Shown here in pieces: positions 50,734 to 59,191 of a stretch of DNA of 64,000 nt (its first letter is position 1; each line of letters begins with the position of its first letter). The notes beneath the pieces were generated by a model. That model saw only the letters and a list, made by a program, of their open reading frames with translations, searched no databases and was not told the DNA's origin. Origin of the DNA: Prauserella_A sp040645195 (GTDB taxonomy: Bacteria; Actinomycetota; Actinomycetes; Mycobacteriales; Pseudonocardiaceae); contig NZ_JBEYXW010000016.1 of assembly GCF_040645195.1 (NCBI RefSeq), positions 62,001 to 126,000 of the forward strand. Reading direction: 5' to 3'. A program made the translations under genes and the position numbers.

Positions 50734-52404
50734 TCAGTTCTCGGCGTAGACGAGAGCGCGTTCTCCTGCCTCGACTCGCATGGGCAGGTGGTTGCCGGGA
50801 GGCGGGAGAGGACACGTGAAGACGGCCGGGACCAGGTGGTGGTGGGAGAGCGTCGCCTGGTTGAAGTCGACGGTCAGGGTGCTGCCGGGCTCCAGGAGCG
50901 GCAGTACCAGCCAGCGGCCGATTTCGGGTGTCCCGGATCTGTTGGTCTCGTCGGTGAAGACCACGAGCCGCTGGCCGGGCATGTCTTCGAGTACGGACAG
51001 CACGTATTCGGTGCCGTTGACGGTGACGGCGAGGTCGACCGGCGCCAGGATGGCTTCCGTGCTGCGGGGAGTCGTCAGGCGTCCCACTTCGATGCGGCGG
51101 CCCTCCGGAGCCGCTCGATACACGCCTTCGAGGACCCAGGCCGGGTCGTAGGGGTAGGTGTCGATCCCGCTGAGGCCCGACCGGGCGAGAGCCCCGTGGT
51201 CCATGACGACCACGCCGTAGAACCCGTCCGCGCCTCCCGCAAAGCCCGCACGGCCATCGGAGAACTCGAGCGAGCTGCCGGACGGCACTTCGGTTGTTCC
51301 GTTCACCGCCTCGCCGTTGACCGTCATGCCGTCGTCGGCAGCGACCGACACCGTCAGGGCGCCCGCCTCGGTGATGCTCCACTGCCCGGGAACGCCGGGA
51401 ATGACGTGGCTGTCCGGGCCGGTCACCCTGCCGTTGGCGACGACCTTCACCTTGCCGTTCGGGCCGGCGATCTCGTCCCACCTGCTCTTGCGCCACGCCT
51501 CGTAGCCGGCGGGCACGCTGCCGGCGTTGTTCGCTGTATCCAGGAGCGTCCGGCGTGCGGCCCATACCCTCCGTTCGGTGCGCACTGCGAGGTCGTCGCG
51601 GCGCAGGATGCTGTGTGAGCTGCCGGTGTCGAGTAGCTGGTCCAGTGCCGTGAGGTCGTCGGCCGAGAGCACGTCGGCGACGGCCCCGCGCAGGCGTCGC
51701 AGGGTGGCGAGCGCGTAGCGGCCGACCGCGGGGGAGCGGGAGTGCTCGATGTCGACGGTGATCGTGCGTTCGCCTTCGAGGGTGAATCCGGCGGCGGTCA
51801 GCTTGGGTCCCCAGTCGGCACCGCGGTGGGGTACGTGCCCGGCGTGGCGGTGGTCGCTCGCGGCATGGCAGCGTTCCTCCAGGCCGGGGCGGTTCCCGGG
51901 GGCGTCGTCGGGCAGGAAACGGGGCAGGCCGGCGAGCTCGACGACGGCGAACAGTCCGCCGGGGGCGAGCATGTCGTGGACCTGACGCAGGGTGCGGTCG
52001 GGATCGGTCATGTGGTGCAGGGAGGCCGATGCCCACACCAGGTCGGGCTTGCCGAGGTCCGGCCACGCCGAGTCGAGGTCGGCCGCAACGGTGCGCACGC
52101 GATCGGCCAGCCCGTTCTCGCGGGCCTTGTCCCGCAGGCGATGCAGATGGTCGGCCGAGGAGTCGACAGCGGTCACCTGCGCCTCGGGGAAGCGGGTGAG
52201 CAGGGCGAAGGTCCCGGCACCGGTCCCGCAGCCCAGGTCCACGATCTGGTGGGGGCTCGCCTCGACGGGCAGCCACGCGGTGATGGACGCGGTGTGCCCC
52301 GCGAGGACTTCCGCGTCGAGCTCGAGGATTTCCGCCTGGCCGTCGACGTCGTTCTGGTGTTCGTGAACGTGCGGTCCGCCAGGGTCCTGTGCAGTGGACT
52401 TCAT
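50734..52404 (-). CDS. Class I SAM-dependent methyltransferase fused to DUF1684 domain
   Basis: 556 residues. The N-terminal 250 form a class I methyltransferase: IVDLGCGTGAGTFALLTRF (motif I), TAVDSSADHL, LVWASASLHHMTDP and LAPGGLFAVVELAG. The C-terminal 280 match DUF1684: WRKSRWDEIAGPNG at its start, YPYDPAWVLEGVYR, VFTDETN, TLTVDFNQA and CPLPPPGNHLPMRVEAGE. In typical DUF1684 the stretch after DFN reads xxNPPCAF; here it is TLSHHHLVPAVF, so that site has diverged. I know both domains as separate proteins; the fusion is unusual. Preceded by the XRE-cupin gene on the same strand, with a palindrome in the 89-bp gap. Confidence 0.85.
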   Translation of the reverse strand: MKSTAQDPGGPHVHEHQNDVDGQAEILELDAEVLAGHTASITAWLPVEASPHQIVDLGCGTGAGTFALLTRFPEAQVTAVDSSADHLHRLRDKARENGLADRVRTVAADLDSAWPDLGKPDLVWASASLHHMTDPDRTLRQVHDMLAPGGLFAVVELAGLPRFLPDDAPGNRPGLEERCHAASDHRHAGHVPHRGADWGPKLTAAGFTLEGERTITVDIEHSRSPAVGRYALATLRRLRGAVADVLSADDLTALDQLLDTGSSHSILRRDDLAVRTERRVWAARRTLLDTANNAGSVPAGYEAWRKSRWDEIAGPNGKVKVVANGRVTGPDSHVIPGVPGQWSITEAGALTVSVAADDGMTVNGEAVNGTTEVPSGSSLEFSDGRAGFAGGADGFYGVVVMDHGALARSGLSGIDTYPYDPAWVLEGVYRAAPEGRRIEVGRLTTPRSTEAILAPVDLAVTVNGTEYVLSVLEDMPGQRLVVFTDETNRSGTPEIGRWLVLPLLEPGSTLTVDFNQATLSHHHLVPAVFTCPLPPPGNHLPMRVEAGERALVYAEN

Positions 52405-52425
52405 GACGCCACGGTAAGTCGATCA

Positions 52426-52438
52426 TGCGTTAAACGCA
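52426..52438. promoter_or_regulatory. Perfect palindrome upstream of methyltransferase-DUF1684 gene
   Basis: TGCGTTAAACGCA is a perfect 6-bp dyad with one central base, 21 bp before the ATG. Immediately beside it (52441-52448) is GCGGTTTG, the complement of the CAAACCGC element found twice at 53087-53101. Together they suggest repressor binding over this promoter. Confidence 0.45.
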
Positions 52439-52493
52439 CAGCGGTTTGCTCATCCAGCAAGACGATAGCTGTTCGGGATGCCGACCACGCAAG

Positions 52494-53069
52494 TCAAGAT
52501 CGGTCCGTCTTGCCGGTTTGGTGCCCGCGGCGGGCCTCGCGGTCGAAGATGCCCAGGATTTCGCATGGCCCGCCCGCGGTGCCGATCGCGTGCGGGAGCA
52601 TGGTGGGAAACTCGGCCGCCTGGTTGGTTTCGATGCGGAACCGGCGGTGGCCCAGCAGGAGGACGGCGGTGCCGGAGAGGACGACGAGCCACTCGCGGCC
52701 AGGGTGAGCGCGCATGCGGGCGGGGTTGTCCGGTGGCGGGTCCGTCATCCGCTGGCGCATGACGGTCATACCGGGATCCGCTTTGATCGACCACCGCATC
52801 CCGCCGTGAGTGCCGTCGATCATCGGGCTGGCGATCACGTCGTCGGTGTCCGACTCGACCAGCTGGTCAAGAGAGGTGTCCAGGGCGCGGGCGAGGATGA
52901 CGAGCTGGTCCAGTGCGAGGCGGCGCTGACCGTTCTCGATCCGGCTGAGCGACGACGGACTCAGCCGGGCACGGGTGGCCAGCTCCTCCAGTGACCAGCC
53001 CTGCGCCACCCGCAGGGCGCGAATTCGTTTGCGTACGAGGCTGCCCAACTCGCCATCGTCTTGCTTCAT
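52494..53069 (-). CDS. XRE family regulator with C-terminal cupin domain
   Basis: 191 residues from ATG 53069. Helix-turn-helix LVRKRIRALRVAQGWSLEELATRARLSPSSLSRIENGQRRLALDQLVILARAL, then a cupin beta-barrel (HPGREWLVVLSGTAVLLLGHRRFRIE). This architecture is common for regulators of oxidative or metabolic genes that sense a small ligand in the cupin. It lies between a thioredoxin-reductase-like gene (divergent) and the methyltransferase gene (same strand); both control regions share the CAAACCGC element. Confidence 0.9.
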   Translation of the reverse strand: MKQDDGELGSLVRKRIRALRVAQGWSLEELATRARLSPSSLSRIENGQRRLALDQLVILARALDTSLDQLVESDTDDVIASPMIDGTHGGMRWSIKADPGMTVMRQRMTDPPPDNPARMRAHPGREWLVVLSGTAVLLLGHRRFRIETNQAAEFPTMLPHAIGTAGGPCEILGIFDREARRGHQTGKTDRS

Positions 53070-53086
53070 AGGCACGATCCTATGCT

Positions 53087-53101
53087 CAAACCGCAAACCG
53101 C
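53087..53101. promoter_or_regulatory. Overlapping direct repeats CAAACCGC, candidate XRE-regulator site
   Basis: CAAACCGC occurs at 53087-53094 and 53094-53101, in the 99-bp region between the divergent XRE-cupin and flavoprotein genes. A third copy, inverted, lies at 52441-52448 before the methyltransferase gene. This suggests one regulator acts at all three genes. Confidence 0.4.
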
Positions 53102-53168
53102 ACTTACGGTCATGGAGTAGCGCCCCGTAATCAGGGGCCCCACCAACACGAAGAAATGAGGTACCGCC

Positions 53169-54146
53169 ATGTCACCGGACGGAACCGTCGACGCCGTGGT
53201 GATCGGCGGTGGCGCCGCGGGCCTGAGCGGCGCGCTGATGCTGGCACGCTCGCGCCGCTCGGTCGTCGTGATCGACAGCGGCACGCCCCGCAACGCACCG
53301 GCCGCGGGTGTGCACGGCCTGCTCGGCCTGGACGGCACACCGCCCGCGGAGCTGCTGCGGCGCGGCCGGGAGGAGGTGCGCCGCTACGGCGGGCGGGTCG
53401 TGACCGGTGAGGTGACCTCCGCCGTGCCTGCCGCTCTTTCGGCAGACGGCGACCCCCGTTTCACCATCACCCTGGCCGACGGCAGGGCCACGCAGGCCCG
53501 CCGGGTGCTGGTCGCCACCGGACTGCGCGACGTGCTGCCCGACATCCCCGGCCTGGCCCAGCACTGGGGCCGCGGCGTGGTGCACTGCCCGTACTGCCAC
53601 GGCTGGGAGGTGCGCGACGAAGCCATCGGCATCCTGGCCGTAGGCCCGGCGTCGATCCACCACGCGCTGTTGTTCCGTCAGCTGACCGAAGACCTGGTGT
53701 ACTTCACCCGCGGCACCGACCTGGCCGAGGACACCCGCGCCCGATTCGCCGCCCGCGGCATCCGCGTCATCGACACGCCCGTCGCGGAGGTCGAGTCCGA
53801 CGAGAGCGGCATCACGGGTGTTCGGCTGGCCGATGGACGAGTGCTGCCGCGGCGCGTTCTCGCGGTCGTCACGACGACGCTGGCCCGCACCGACGGCCTC
53901 GACGGTCTGCGGCTGCCGATGGAGGATCTGCCGGGCGGCATGGGCCGCCGCTTCGTCACCGGCATGGCAGGCACCACCGAAGTGCCGGGGGTGTGGGTGG
54001 CGGGCAACGCCACCGACCTGACCGCGCAGGTCGGTGCCTCCGCCGCGGCCGGAGCCCTCGCCGGTGCCCACCTGAACGCCGACCTCACCACAGCCGACAC
54101 CAACGCGGCCCTCGCCGCCGCGTCGTCCAGGACCACTCACGCCTGA
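53169..54146 (+). CDS. NAD(P)/FAD-dependent oxidoreductase, thioredoxin reductase-like
   Basis: 325 residues. FAD motif DAVVIGGGAAGLSGALMLARS, the sequence VVHCPYCHGWEV carrying the CxxC pair in the thioredoxin-reductase position (CPYC here instead of CATC), and a second FAD motif VPGVWVAGNATDLTAQVGASAAAGALAGA. The NADPH domain motif is degenerate (GILAVGPASIHHALLF). Such proteins next to XRE-cupin regulators are frequent in actinobacteria and may reduce small disulfides rather than thioredoxin. ATG 53169 is 99 bp from the regulator start. Confidence 0.9.
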   Translation: MSPDGTVDAVVIGGGAAGLSGALMLARSRRSVVVIDSGTPRNAPAAGVHGLLGLDGTPPAELLRRGREEVRRYGGRVVTGEVTSAVPAALSADGDPRFTITLADGRATQARRVLVATGLRDVLPDIPGLAQHWGRGVVHCPYCHGWEVRDEAIGILAVGPASIHHALLFRQLTEDLVYFTRGTDLAEDTRARFAARGIRVIDTPVAEVESDESGITGVRLADGRVLPRRVLAVVTTTLARTDGLDGLRLPMEDLPGGMGRRFVTGMAGTTEVPGVWVAGNATDLTAQVGASAAAGALAGAHLNADLTTADTNAALAAASSRTTHA

Positions 54147-54203
54147 GTCGCGCGTCTGTTTTAGTGACCGATGCTGTCCGGCACGAGCACCACGGAGGAC
54201 ACC

Positions 54204-54986
54204 ATGACAACCACGCCGAACGACCCGACCACCGCGCTGCCCGGCCGCCCGCCCGTGGTCGACCTGGCCACCTGGCAGGCCGCCCGTGACGAGCTCCTGG
54301 TCCGCGAGAAGGCCCACACCGGCGAGGGCGACGCTCTCGCCGCGGCCCGCCGCCGGCTGCCGATGGTGGAGCTCGACGGGACGGTCGAGGTCGTCGGACC
54401 CGATGGCCCGGTGCAGTTCCTGGACCTGTTCCAGGGCCGTGAGGAGCTCGTGGTCTACAAGCACATGTGGTACGACGGCGCGCCGCACCAGGGGCAGTGC
54501 GAGGGCTGCACCACCACGGCCTGGCACCTGAAGGACGCCGTCTACCTCAACGCCCGCGGCGTCTCGTTCGCCATCCTGACCACGGGCCGGTGGGACGAGG
54601 TGGCTTCCTACGTCGAGTTCATGGGCTACACCCAGCCCTGGTACTCGGTGCGCGACGTGGACGCGCCGGTCGGCGGCGAGATGGGTTACCTCACCTGCTT
54701 CCTGCGCGAGGGCGATCGCGTGTTCCTCACCTACTCCACAACCGGCCGTGGCAACGAGCGGGTCAACGGCTCCTTGGGCCTGCTCGACATGACGCCCTAC
54801 GGTCGTGGCGAGGCGTGGGAGGACAACCCCGAGGGCTGGCCCGAGGGGCACAGCCCGTGCTGGTCATGGCGCTCGGACGCGGACGGAAACGCCACCTGGG
54901 GCCCGACCAGCCGCCCCGTGCCACAGTGGACCCGCCCCGGCGCGACCCCCGTGGAGACCCTCGGCCGGCACGGCCACCACCACTGA
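54204..54986 (+). CDS. DUF899 family protein (thioredoxin-like fold)
   Basis: 260 residues from ATG 54204 with GGAGGA at 54195-54200. Features of DUF899: ELLVREKAHT, RRRLPMVELDG, FQGREELVVYKHMWY, CEGCTTTAWHL, FAILTTGRWDEV, WYSVRD and FLTYSTTGRGNERVNGSLGLLDMTPYGRGE. The CEGC pair sits where thioredoxin-like proteins hold their active site. Reaction unknown. It follows the thioredoxin-reductase-like gene by 57 bp, so the two may cooperate in a thiol redox pathway. Confidence 0.88.
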   Translation: MTTTPNDPTTALPGRPPVVDLATWQAARDELLVREKAHTGEGDALAAARRRLPMVELDGTVEVVGPDGPVQFLDLFQGREELVVYKHMWYDGAPHQGQCEGCTTTAWHLKDAVYLNARGVSFAILTTGRWDEVASYVEFMGYTQPWYSVRDVDAPVGGEMGYLTCFLREGDRVFLTYSTTGRGNERVNGSLGLLDMTPYGRGEAWEDNPEGWPEGHSPCWSWRSDADGNATWGPTSRPVPQWTRPGATPVETLGRHGHHH

Positions 54987-54998
54987 CGGCGACGTGTT

Positions 54999-55505
54999 CT
55001 ACGACGTGGACCTGGGGGAGGGCGTCGGCGTACCGGACTGGCAGATCGTCGCGGCGTCGCGTAGGGCCGTGCGGGTGTTGTTCGCGGCCGTGCGGATGGC
55101 GGCGGTGTCCGGCGGCTGCGCCGACAGCGCGCTCTGCAGCTGTTGCAGGCTGGCCTTGGCGTTGTCGAGCTGCGCACTCGTCTGCGTACCGATCGAACTA
55201 CGGGCGGCATCGATGGAGTTGGACAGGCTCGTCGCGGCTGCGCGGACCTGGTTGCCCGTCGCCTGGCCGGTGAAGAAATCGGTGACCGTGTTGACGAGCC
55301 CCTGCCCGGCGTCCGCCAGGCCCGTGCAGGCCGAAGCGCCGGTCGTGGGCGCGCCGGGCGTCGTCGTCAGCGGGGCGGTCTGCGCCGGCGGCGGGGCAGG
55401 TGCGGTGGTCGTGGGGCCCCCGCCTCCGCCTGCGCAGGCGGCGAGAGTCGCGGTGGCGGCGATCAGCATGGCGGCTCCCAGTAGTCGCCGATCAGCGGCA
55501 GCCAC
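54999..55505 (-). CDS. Small lipoprotein with helical domain
   Basis: 168 residues from GTG 55505, with GAGGGGAG upstream. The signal peptide ends in a lipobox (TATLAACAGG), followed by a Gly/Thr/Pro-rich linker and a predicted helical domain (LVNTVTDFFTGQ, VRAAATSLSNSIDAARSSIG, LDNAKASLQQLQSALSAQPPDT). One cysteine remains in the domain and one near the C-terminus. Family not recognised. Convergent with the DUF899 gene. Confidence 0.8.
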   Translation of the reverse strand: MAAADRRLLGAAMLIAATATLAACAGGGGGPTTTAPAPPPAQTAPLTTTPGAPTTGASACTGLADAGQGLVNTVTDFFTGQATGNQVRAAATSLSNSIDAARSSIGTQTSAQLDNAKASLQQLQSALSAQPPDTAAIRTAANNTRTALRDAATICQSGTPTPSPRSTS

Positions 55506-55648
55506 GATCGATCACTCCCCTCAGCAGAAGGAAAACCCCTGCCACGATCGCGGGCCAGCAGCCGGCGGGGCTCATACGACACGGGTGATCTCAGCGGGTT
55601 CCGCCAGAGCACGCTGGAACGGAGGAAGGAACCAGAGGTGGTGCCGGG

Positions 55649-57010
55649 ATGAGTTCCAGCCAAGCGCGGCCATCGCCGGCGCGCCGCGCCTACGCCGCCG
55701 GTGCGCTGCTCGCGCTCGCCGCGGCCTTCGTCGCCGGCATCGTCGCGCTCGTGCGCCACCCGGTTCAGCTCGTGCTTGCGGTGCTGCTCATCGGTGTGGC
55801 GGTGGCGGCGGCCTGGGCGGCGCTGGTCCGCCGTGGCGTTCGCAGGGTTGCGGCCGCGGTGCTGGCGGCCGTCGCCATCGTGGCGACCGCGGCGCTGCCC
55901 GACCTGCGGGCCTACCTCCTTTTCCTGCTCATCATCGCGCTGCTGTTGCTGACGGTCGCCGCGGCGAGTCTCGCGCTCGGCGACGATCTGGCGCCCCCGG
56001 TGGCCGCTCATCCGGTCGGCCCTGCGCACAACGGAGTGCTGTTGATGAACCCCCGGTCCGGCGGTGGGAAGGTGGCCCGGTTCGAGCTGGAGAGCAGGGC
56101 ACGGAGCATGGGCGTTCAGCCGGTTGTGCTCACACCGGGGGACGACCTGCGGGCGCTCGCCGAACGTGCCGCGGCGACCGGTGCCGACGTGCTGGGGATG
56201 GCTGGTGGTGACGGCTCCCAGGCCGTGGTCGCCGACGTCGCGCGACAGTATGATCTGCCGTTCGTGTGCGTACCGGCAGGCACCCGCAACCACTTCGCGC
56301 TCGATCTGGGACTGGACCGGGACAACGTGGCGGCGGCGCTGGAGGCCTTCGGGCAGGCGGTCGAGCGCCGGATCGACCTGGCGACGGTGGGCGAGCGCGT
56401 GTTCGTCAACAACGCCTCGCTCGGCGTGTACGCGATCGTCGTACAGTCGGCGGGCTATCGCGAGGCCAAGGTCGCCACTGTGGCCCAGCGCCTGCCCGAG
56501 CTGCTCGGTCCTGATGTGGTGCGCCCCGACCTGCGTTTCACCGGCCCGGACCAGGAGCAGCACCCACCCGCTGATGTCGTGCTGGTGTCCAACGGGCCCT
56601 ATCGCCTCGACAACCTGACCGGCTTCGGCAGCCGCCCGCGGCTGGACTCCGGCCTGCTGGGTATCGCCACCGTGACGTTGGACCGCGCGCGGGACATCCC
56701 GGTGCTGGTGTCCGCGGAGATGACCGGGCGGCTCGCGCGCTTCCGCGGCTACCGGTCCTGGGCCGTCCCCGAGTTCGTCGTGGACTCGAACCAGCCCCTG
56801 GTGGAGGTGGGTGTCGACGGTGAGGCGCTGCGGCTGCCTCCGCCACTGCGGTTCCGGACCCTGCCCGGGGCACTGCGGGTGCGGCTGCCGCTGTCCGCGC
56901 CCGGCCCGTCGGCCGCGGCGGCGGAGAGCAGGTGGGCGACGGTGCTCGCGCTGTTCCGGATCGTCGGCGGGCACCCGGCACGCGCGGGGACATTCATCCG
57001 TAGCGGATGA
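55649..57010 (+). CDS. Diacylglycerol kinase catalytic domain membrane protein
   Basis: 453 residues. The first 115 contain three to four membrane segments; the remainder is a DAGK-like lipid kinase: LLMNPRSGGGKVARFEL, the ATP-binding GMAGGDGSQAVVADVA and VPAGTRNHFALDLGLD, then VFVNNASLGVYA and VGVDGEALRLPPPLRF. The usual GGDGT has become GGDGS. It probably phosphorylates a lipid at the inner membrane face. The membrane-fused form is found in actinobacteria. Confidence 0.87.
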   Translation: MSSSQARPSPARRAYAAGALLALAAAFVAGIVALVRHPVQLVLAVLLIGVAVAAAWAALVRRGVRRVAAAVLAAVAIVATAALPDLRAYLLFLLIIALLLLTVAAASLALGDDLAPPVAAHPVGPAHNGVLLMNPRSGGGKVARFELESRARSMGVQPVVLTPGDDLRALAERAAATGADVLGMAGGDGSQAVVADVARQYDLPFVCVPAGTRNHFALDLGLDRDNVAAALEAFGQAVERRIDLATVGERVFVNNASLGVYAIVVQSAGYREAKVATVAQRLPELLGPDVVRPDLRFTGPDQEQHPPADVVLVSNGPYRLDNLTGFGSRPRLDSGLLGIATVTLDRARDIPVLVSAEMTGRLARFRGYRSWAVPEFVVDSNQPLVEVGVDGEALRLPPPLRFRTLPGALRVRLPLSAPGPSAAAAESRWATVLALFRIVGGHPARAGTFIRSG

Positions 57011-57075
57011 GGGTCGCGGCCGCACTGTCCGGGCATGCTCGCGTGGAGCCGAGCCCAACTTTGGGGGTGGATGCC

Positions 57076-57498
57076 ATGGCTGGCGGTCACACCGTACGAG
57101 ACACCCAGCACGCGACGGCCTGGACCGGATGGATCTCGTTCGCCGGGATCATGCTGATCCTGGTCGGTCTGTTCCATGCCATCGAGGGGTTCGTCGCGGT
57201 CTTCAACCGGACGTACTACCTCGTGACGTCGTCGGGCCTCGTCGTCAACGTCAACTACGCGGCGTGGGGCTGGGTACACGTCGGCCTCGGCGTGCTCGCC
57301 GTCGTGATCGGGGTCGGCGTGCTGGGCGGTAACACGGCCGCGCGTGTCGGCGCGATCATCTTCGCCGCGGTGAGCGCGATCGTGAACCTGGGCTTCATCG
57401 CCGCGACCCCGGTGTGGTCGATCCTGGTCATCGCGGTCGACGTCATCATCATCTACGCGATCATGGTCCACGGCCGCGAAATGAGGCTGGAGAAGTAG
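57076..57498 (+). CDS. Four-TM small membrane protein, paralogue A
   Basis: 140 residues from ATG 57076, with GGGGGTGG upstream. Four membrane segments and the family blocks WISFAGIMLILVGLFHAIEGFVAVFNRTYY, AAWGWVHVGLGVLAVVIGVGV and PVWSILVIAVDVIIIYAIMVHGREM. The next gene is a clear paralogue. I know similar proteins only as uncharacterised actinobacterial membrane proteins. Probably transcribed with the lipid kinase gene. Confidence 0.82.
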   Translation: MAGGHTVRDTQHATAWTGWISFAGIMLILVGLFHAIEGFVAVFNRTYYLVTSSGLVVNVNYAAWGWVHVGLGVLAVVIGVGVLGGNTAARVGAIIFAAVSAIVNLGFIAATPVWSILVIAVDVIIIYAIMVHGREMRLEK

Positions 57499-57598
57499 CA
57501 GGCGGGCATCTCACCCGGCGTGGGCGAGCAGCCGGGCCCGCTGTCGTGGGCACAGTGAGTGCACACCTAACCCGACACCGAATACCCGGGAGGGGACT

Positions 57599-58150
57599 AT
57601 GAGTGAGCACGCACACCCGGGAGCGGGGACCGCGCGCGGCGTGGGATCCGTCTCCTCCACGCCCTCAACACCGTCAACACCCCCAACGTCTTCGACGTCG
57701 TCAACGCCCTCGACGTCCTCGACTACGCCGACGTCCTCGACGGAGCCACGCACCGGCGTCCGGTCGGCGTGGCTGGGCTGGCTGTGGTTCGCCAGCGTGA
57801 TGCTGATCCTGCTCGGCGTGTTCAACGTCATCGAGGGGCTCGTCGCACTGTTCAACCGGAACTATTTCGTGGCGGGACCGCAGGGCCTGCTGGTGTTCAA
57901 CTTCACCGGCTGGGGCTGGATTCACCTGATCATCGGCGCGCTCGCCGTCGTCACCGGAGCTGCGCTCTTCACCGGTGCGATCTGGGCGCGCATTATCGCC
58001 GTCGTTCTCGTGGTCATCAACGCGATCGCGCAGCTGGCGTTCCTGTCGGCGTACCCCGTGTGGTCGACGCTCGTGATCGTGCTCGATGTGGTGGTGATCT
58101 GGGCGATCGTCGTCCACGGTGAGGAACTCAGGCGTGAGGAGAGCTGGTGA
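57599..58150 (+). CDS. Four-TM small membrane protein, paralogue B with Ser/Thr/Pro-rich N-terminal tail
   Basis: 183 residues, start ATG 57599 with GGAGGGG directly upstream. After a roughly 30-residue low-complexity tail (TPSTPSTPPTSSTSSTPSTS type, encoded by 57656-57742) come the same four-TM blocks as paralogue A: LWFASVMLILLGVFNVIEGLVALFNRNYF, GWGWIHLIIGALAVVTGAALF and PVWSTLVIVLDVVVIWAIVVHGEEL. The tail DNA is built from acg/tcg/tca/ccc codon repeats and probably varies in length between strains. Confidence 0.84.
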   Translation: MSEHAHPGAGTARGVGSVSSTPSTPSTPPTSSTSSTPSTSSTTPTSSTEPRTGVRSAWLGWLWFASVMLILLGVFNVIEGLVALFNRNYFVAGPQGLLVFNFTGWGWIHLIIGALAVVTGAALFTGAIWARIIAVVLVVINAIAQLAFLSAYPVWSTLVIVLDVVVIWAIVVHGEELRREESW

Positions 58151-58171
58151 GCCTGCCAGGAGTGAGCGCAC

Positions 58172-58618
58172 ATGGTTCGCATCGAAGGCGAGATCCTCAT
58201 CCGTCAGCCGGTCGAGAGGGTATTCGACTTCGTCGCGGACGAGCGTAACGAGCCGCTCTACAACCGGGGCATCAGCGATGTCGAGCAGATCACCGACGGG
58301 CCGATCGGCGCGGGCACCCAGTTCGTGGCGACCGTCAGGGCGATGGGGCGTGCCCGCAAGATGATCCTGGAGTACACCGAATTCGAGCGGCCGCGGAAGC
58401 TCGCGTCGAGGACGATCATGTCCACGGCCGACATCAGCGGCACGCTGGAGTTCGAGCCCGCGCAGGGCGCCACGCGGATGCGCTGGTCGTGGCAGCTCGA
58501 GCCACGGGGCGTCTTCGCTCTGCTGGCGCCCGCCCTCGTGCCGGTCGGCAGGCGCCAGGAACGGGCCATCTGGACGAACCTGAAGAGGCATCTGGAGGGC
58601 AGCCAGGCCCGCACCTGA
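58172..58618 (+). CDS. SRPBCC family protein
   Basis: 148 residues with START/SRPBCC features: IEGEILIRQPVERVFDFVADERNEPLYN, VEQITDGPIGAGTQF, MRWSWQLEPRG and a long C-terminal helix (RRQERAIWTNLKRHLE). Such proteins bind small hydrophobic ligands. RBS CAGGAG precedes ATG 58172. Co-directional with the two membrane-protein genes, 21 bp after paralogue B. Confidence 0.87.
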   Translation: MVRIEGEILIRQPVERVFDFVADERNEPLYNRGISDVEQITDGPIGAGTQFVATVRAMGRARKMILEYTEFERPRKLASRTIMSTADISGTLEFEPAQGATRMRWSWQLEPRGVFALLAPALVPVGRRQERAIWTNLKRHLEGSQART

Positions 58619-58802
58619 GCTCCCTGCCGTGGCGCCGGAGCGCGAAGACCGCGCCCGGCGTCACTGTGCTGCGGCGCCTCCGTGAGCCGGGTCTTTCGAA
58701 CGGTCCTTCAGGGACTTTCAGCCCTGCGCAAGGCATTCTCGCGCGAGCAGCGTGCCAGGTAGCCGCATCCGGGCCAGCCGCAGCCAAGGCGAGGACTGAC
58801 TC

Positions 58803-59186
58803 ATGCTGACTCAACCGCTGACCGGTGATCTCCGCCGGTACCTGCACCAGGTGGCAGGAGCCCTCGGCCTGCCGCCCGACGCGTCAGTGACGCTGCACGA
58901 CGCCGAACCCTCCGGCCGGGTCGCGCTCCGTTCTCGCCTGCCGGCCTTTCCCAACCTGGACGCGTTGCTGCAGTGGACCACGCGGCACGGCTGGTGCCTC
59001 GCTGTGCGGAACTTTCACGGTACGCAGGTGATCCCGTTGTGCTATCTCGGTCCCGACCCCGTTCCTGATCCTGCGGAGGTGGCGCGGTTCGCCAGGGAGA
59101 TGGTGTCCGGTGCGCATACGGGAGCCACGGCACCACCGGCGGAGTACGACCAGGCCGAGGTGCTCAACCGGCTGGCGGACACCTGA
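58803..59186 (+). CDS. DUF6292-like protein, plus-strand paralogue
   Basis: 127 residues. It shares order and motifs with the minus-strand gene at 59192: an N-terminal helix (LRRYLHQVAGALGLPPDASVTLHDAEPSG), LDALLQWTTRHGWCLAV, VIPLCYLGPDPVPDPAEVARFAREMVSG and a C-terminal helix. I recall this as DUF6292, found in Pseudonocardiaceae; no function is known. GGCGAGGAC precedes the ATG. The two copies converge with a 5-bp gap. Confidence 0.75.
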   Translation: MLTQPLTGDLRRYLHQVAGALGLPPDASVTLHDAEPSGRVALRSRLPAFPNLDALLQWTTRHGWCLAVRNFHGTQVIPLCYLGPDPVPDPAEVARFAREMVSGAHTGATAPPAEYDQAEVLNRLADT

Positions 59187-59191
59187 GCGGC

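Noticed and set aside
57656..57742. Possible CRISPR-like or minisatellite array
   Set aside because: It is a degenerate run of Ser/Thr/Pro codons in frame within a membrane protein gene; there are no spacer units.
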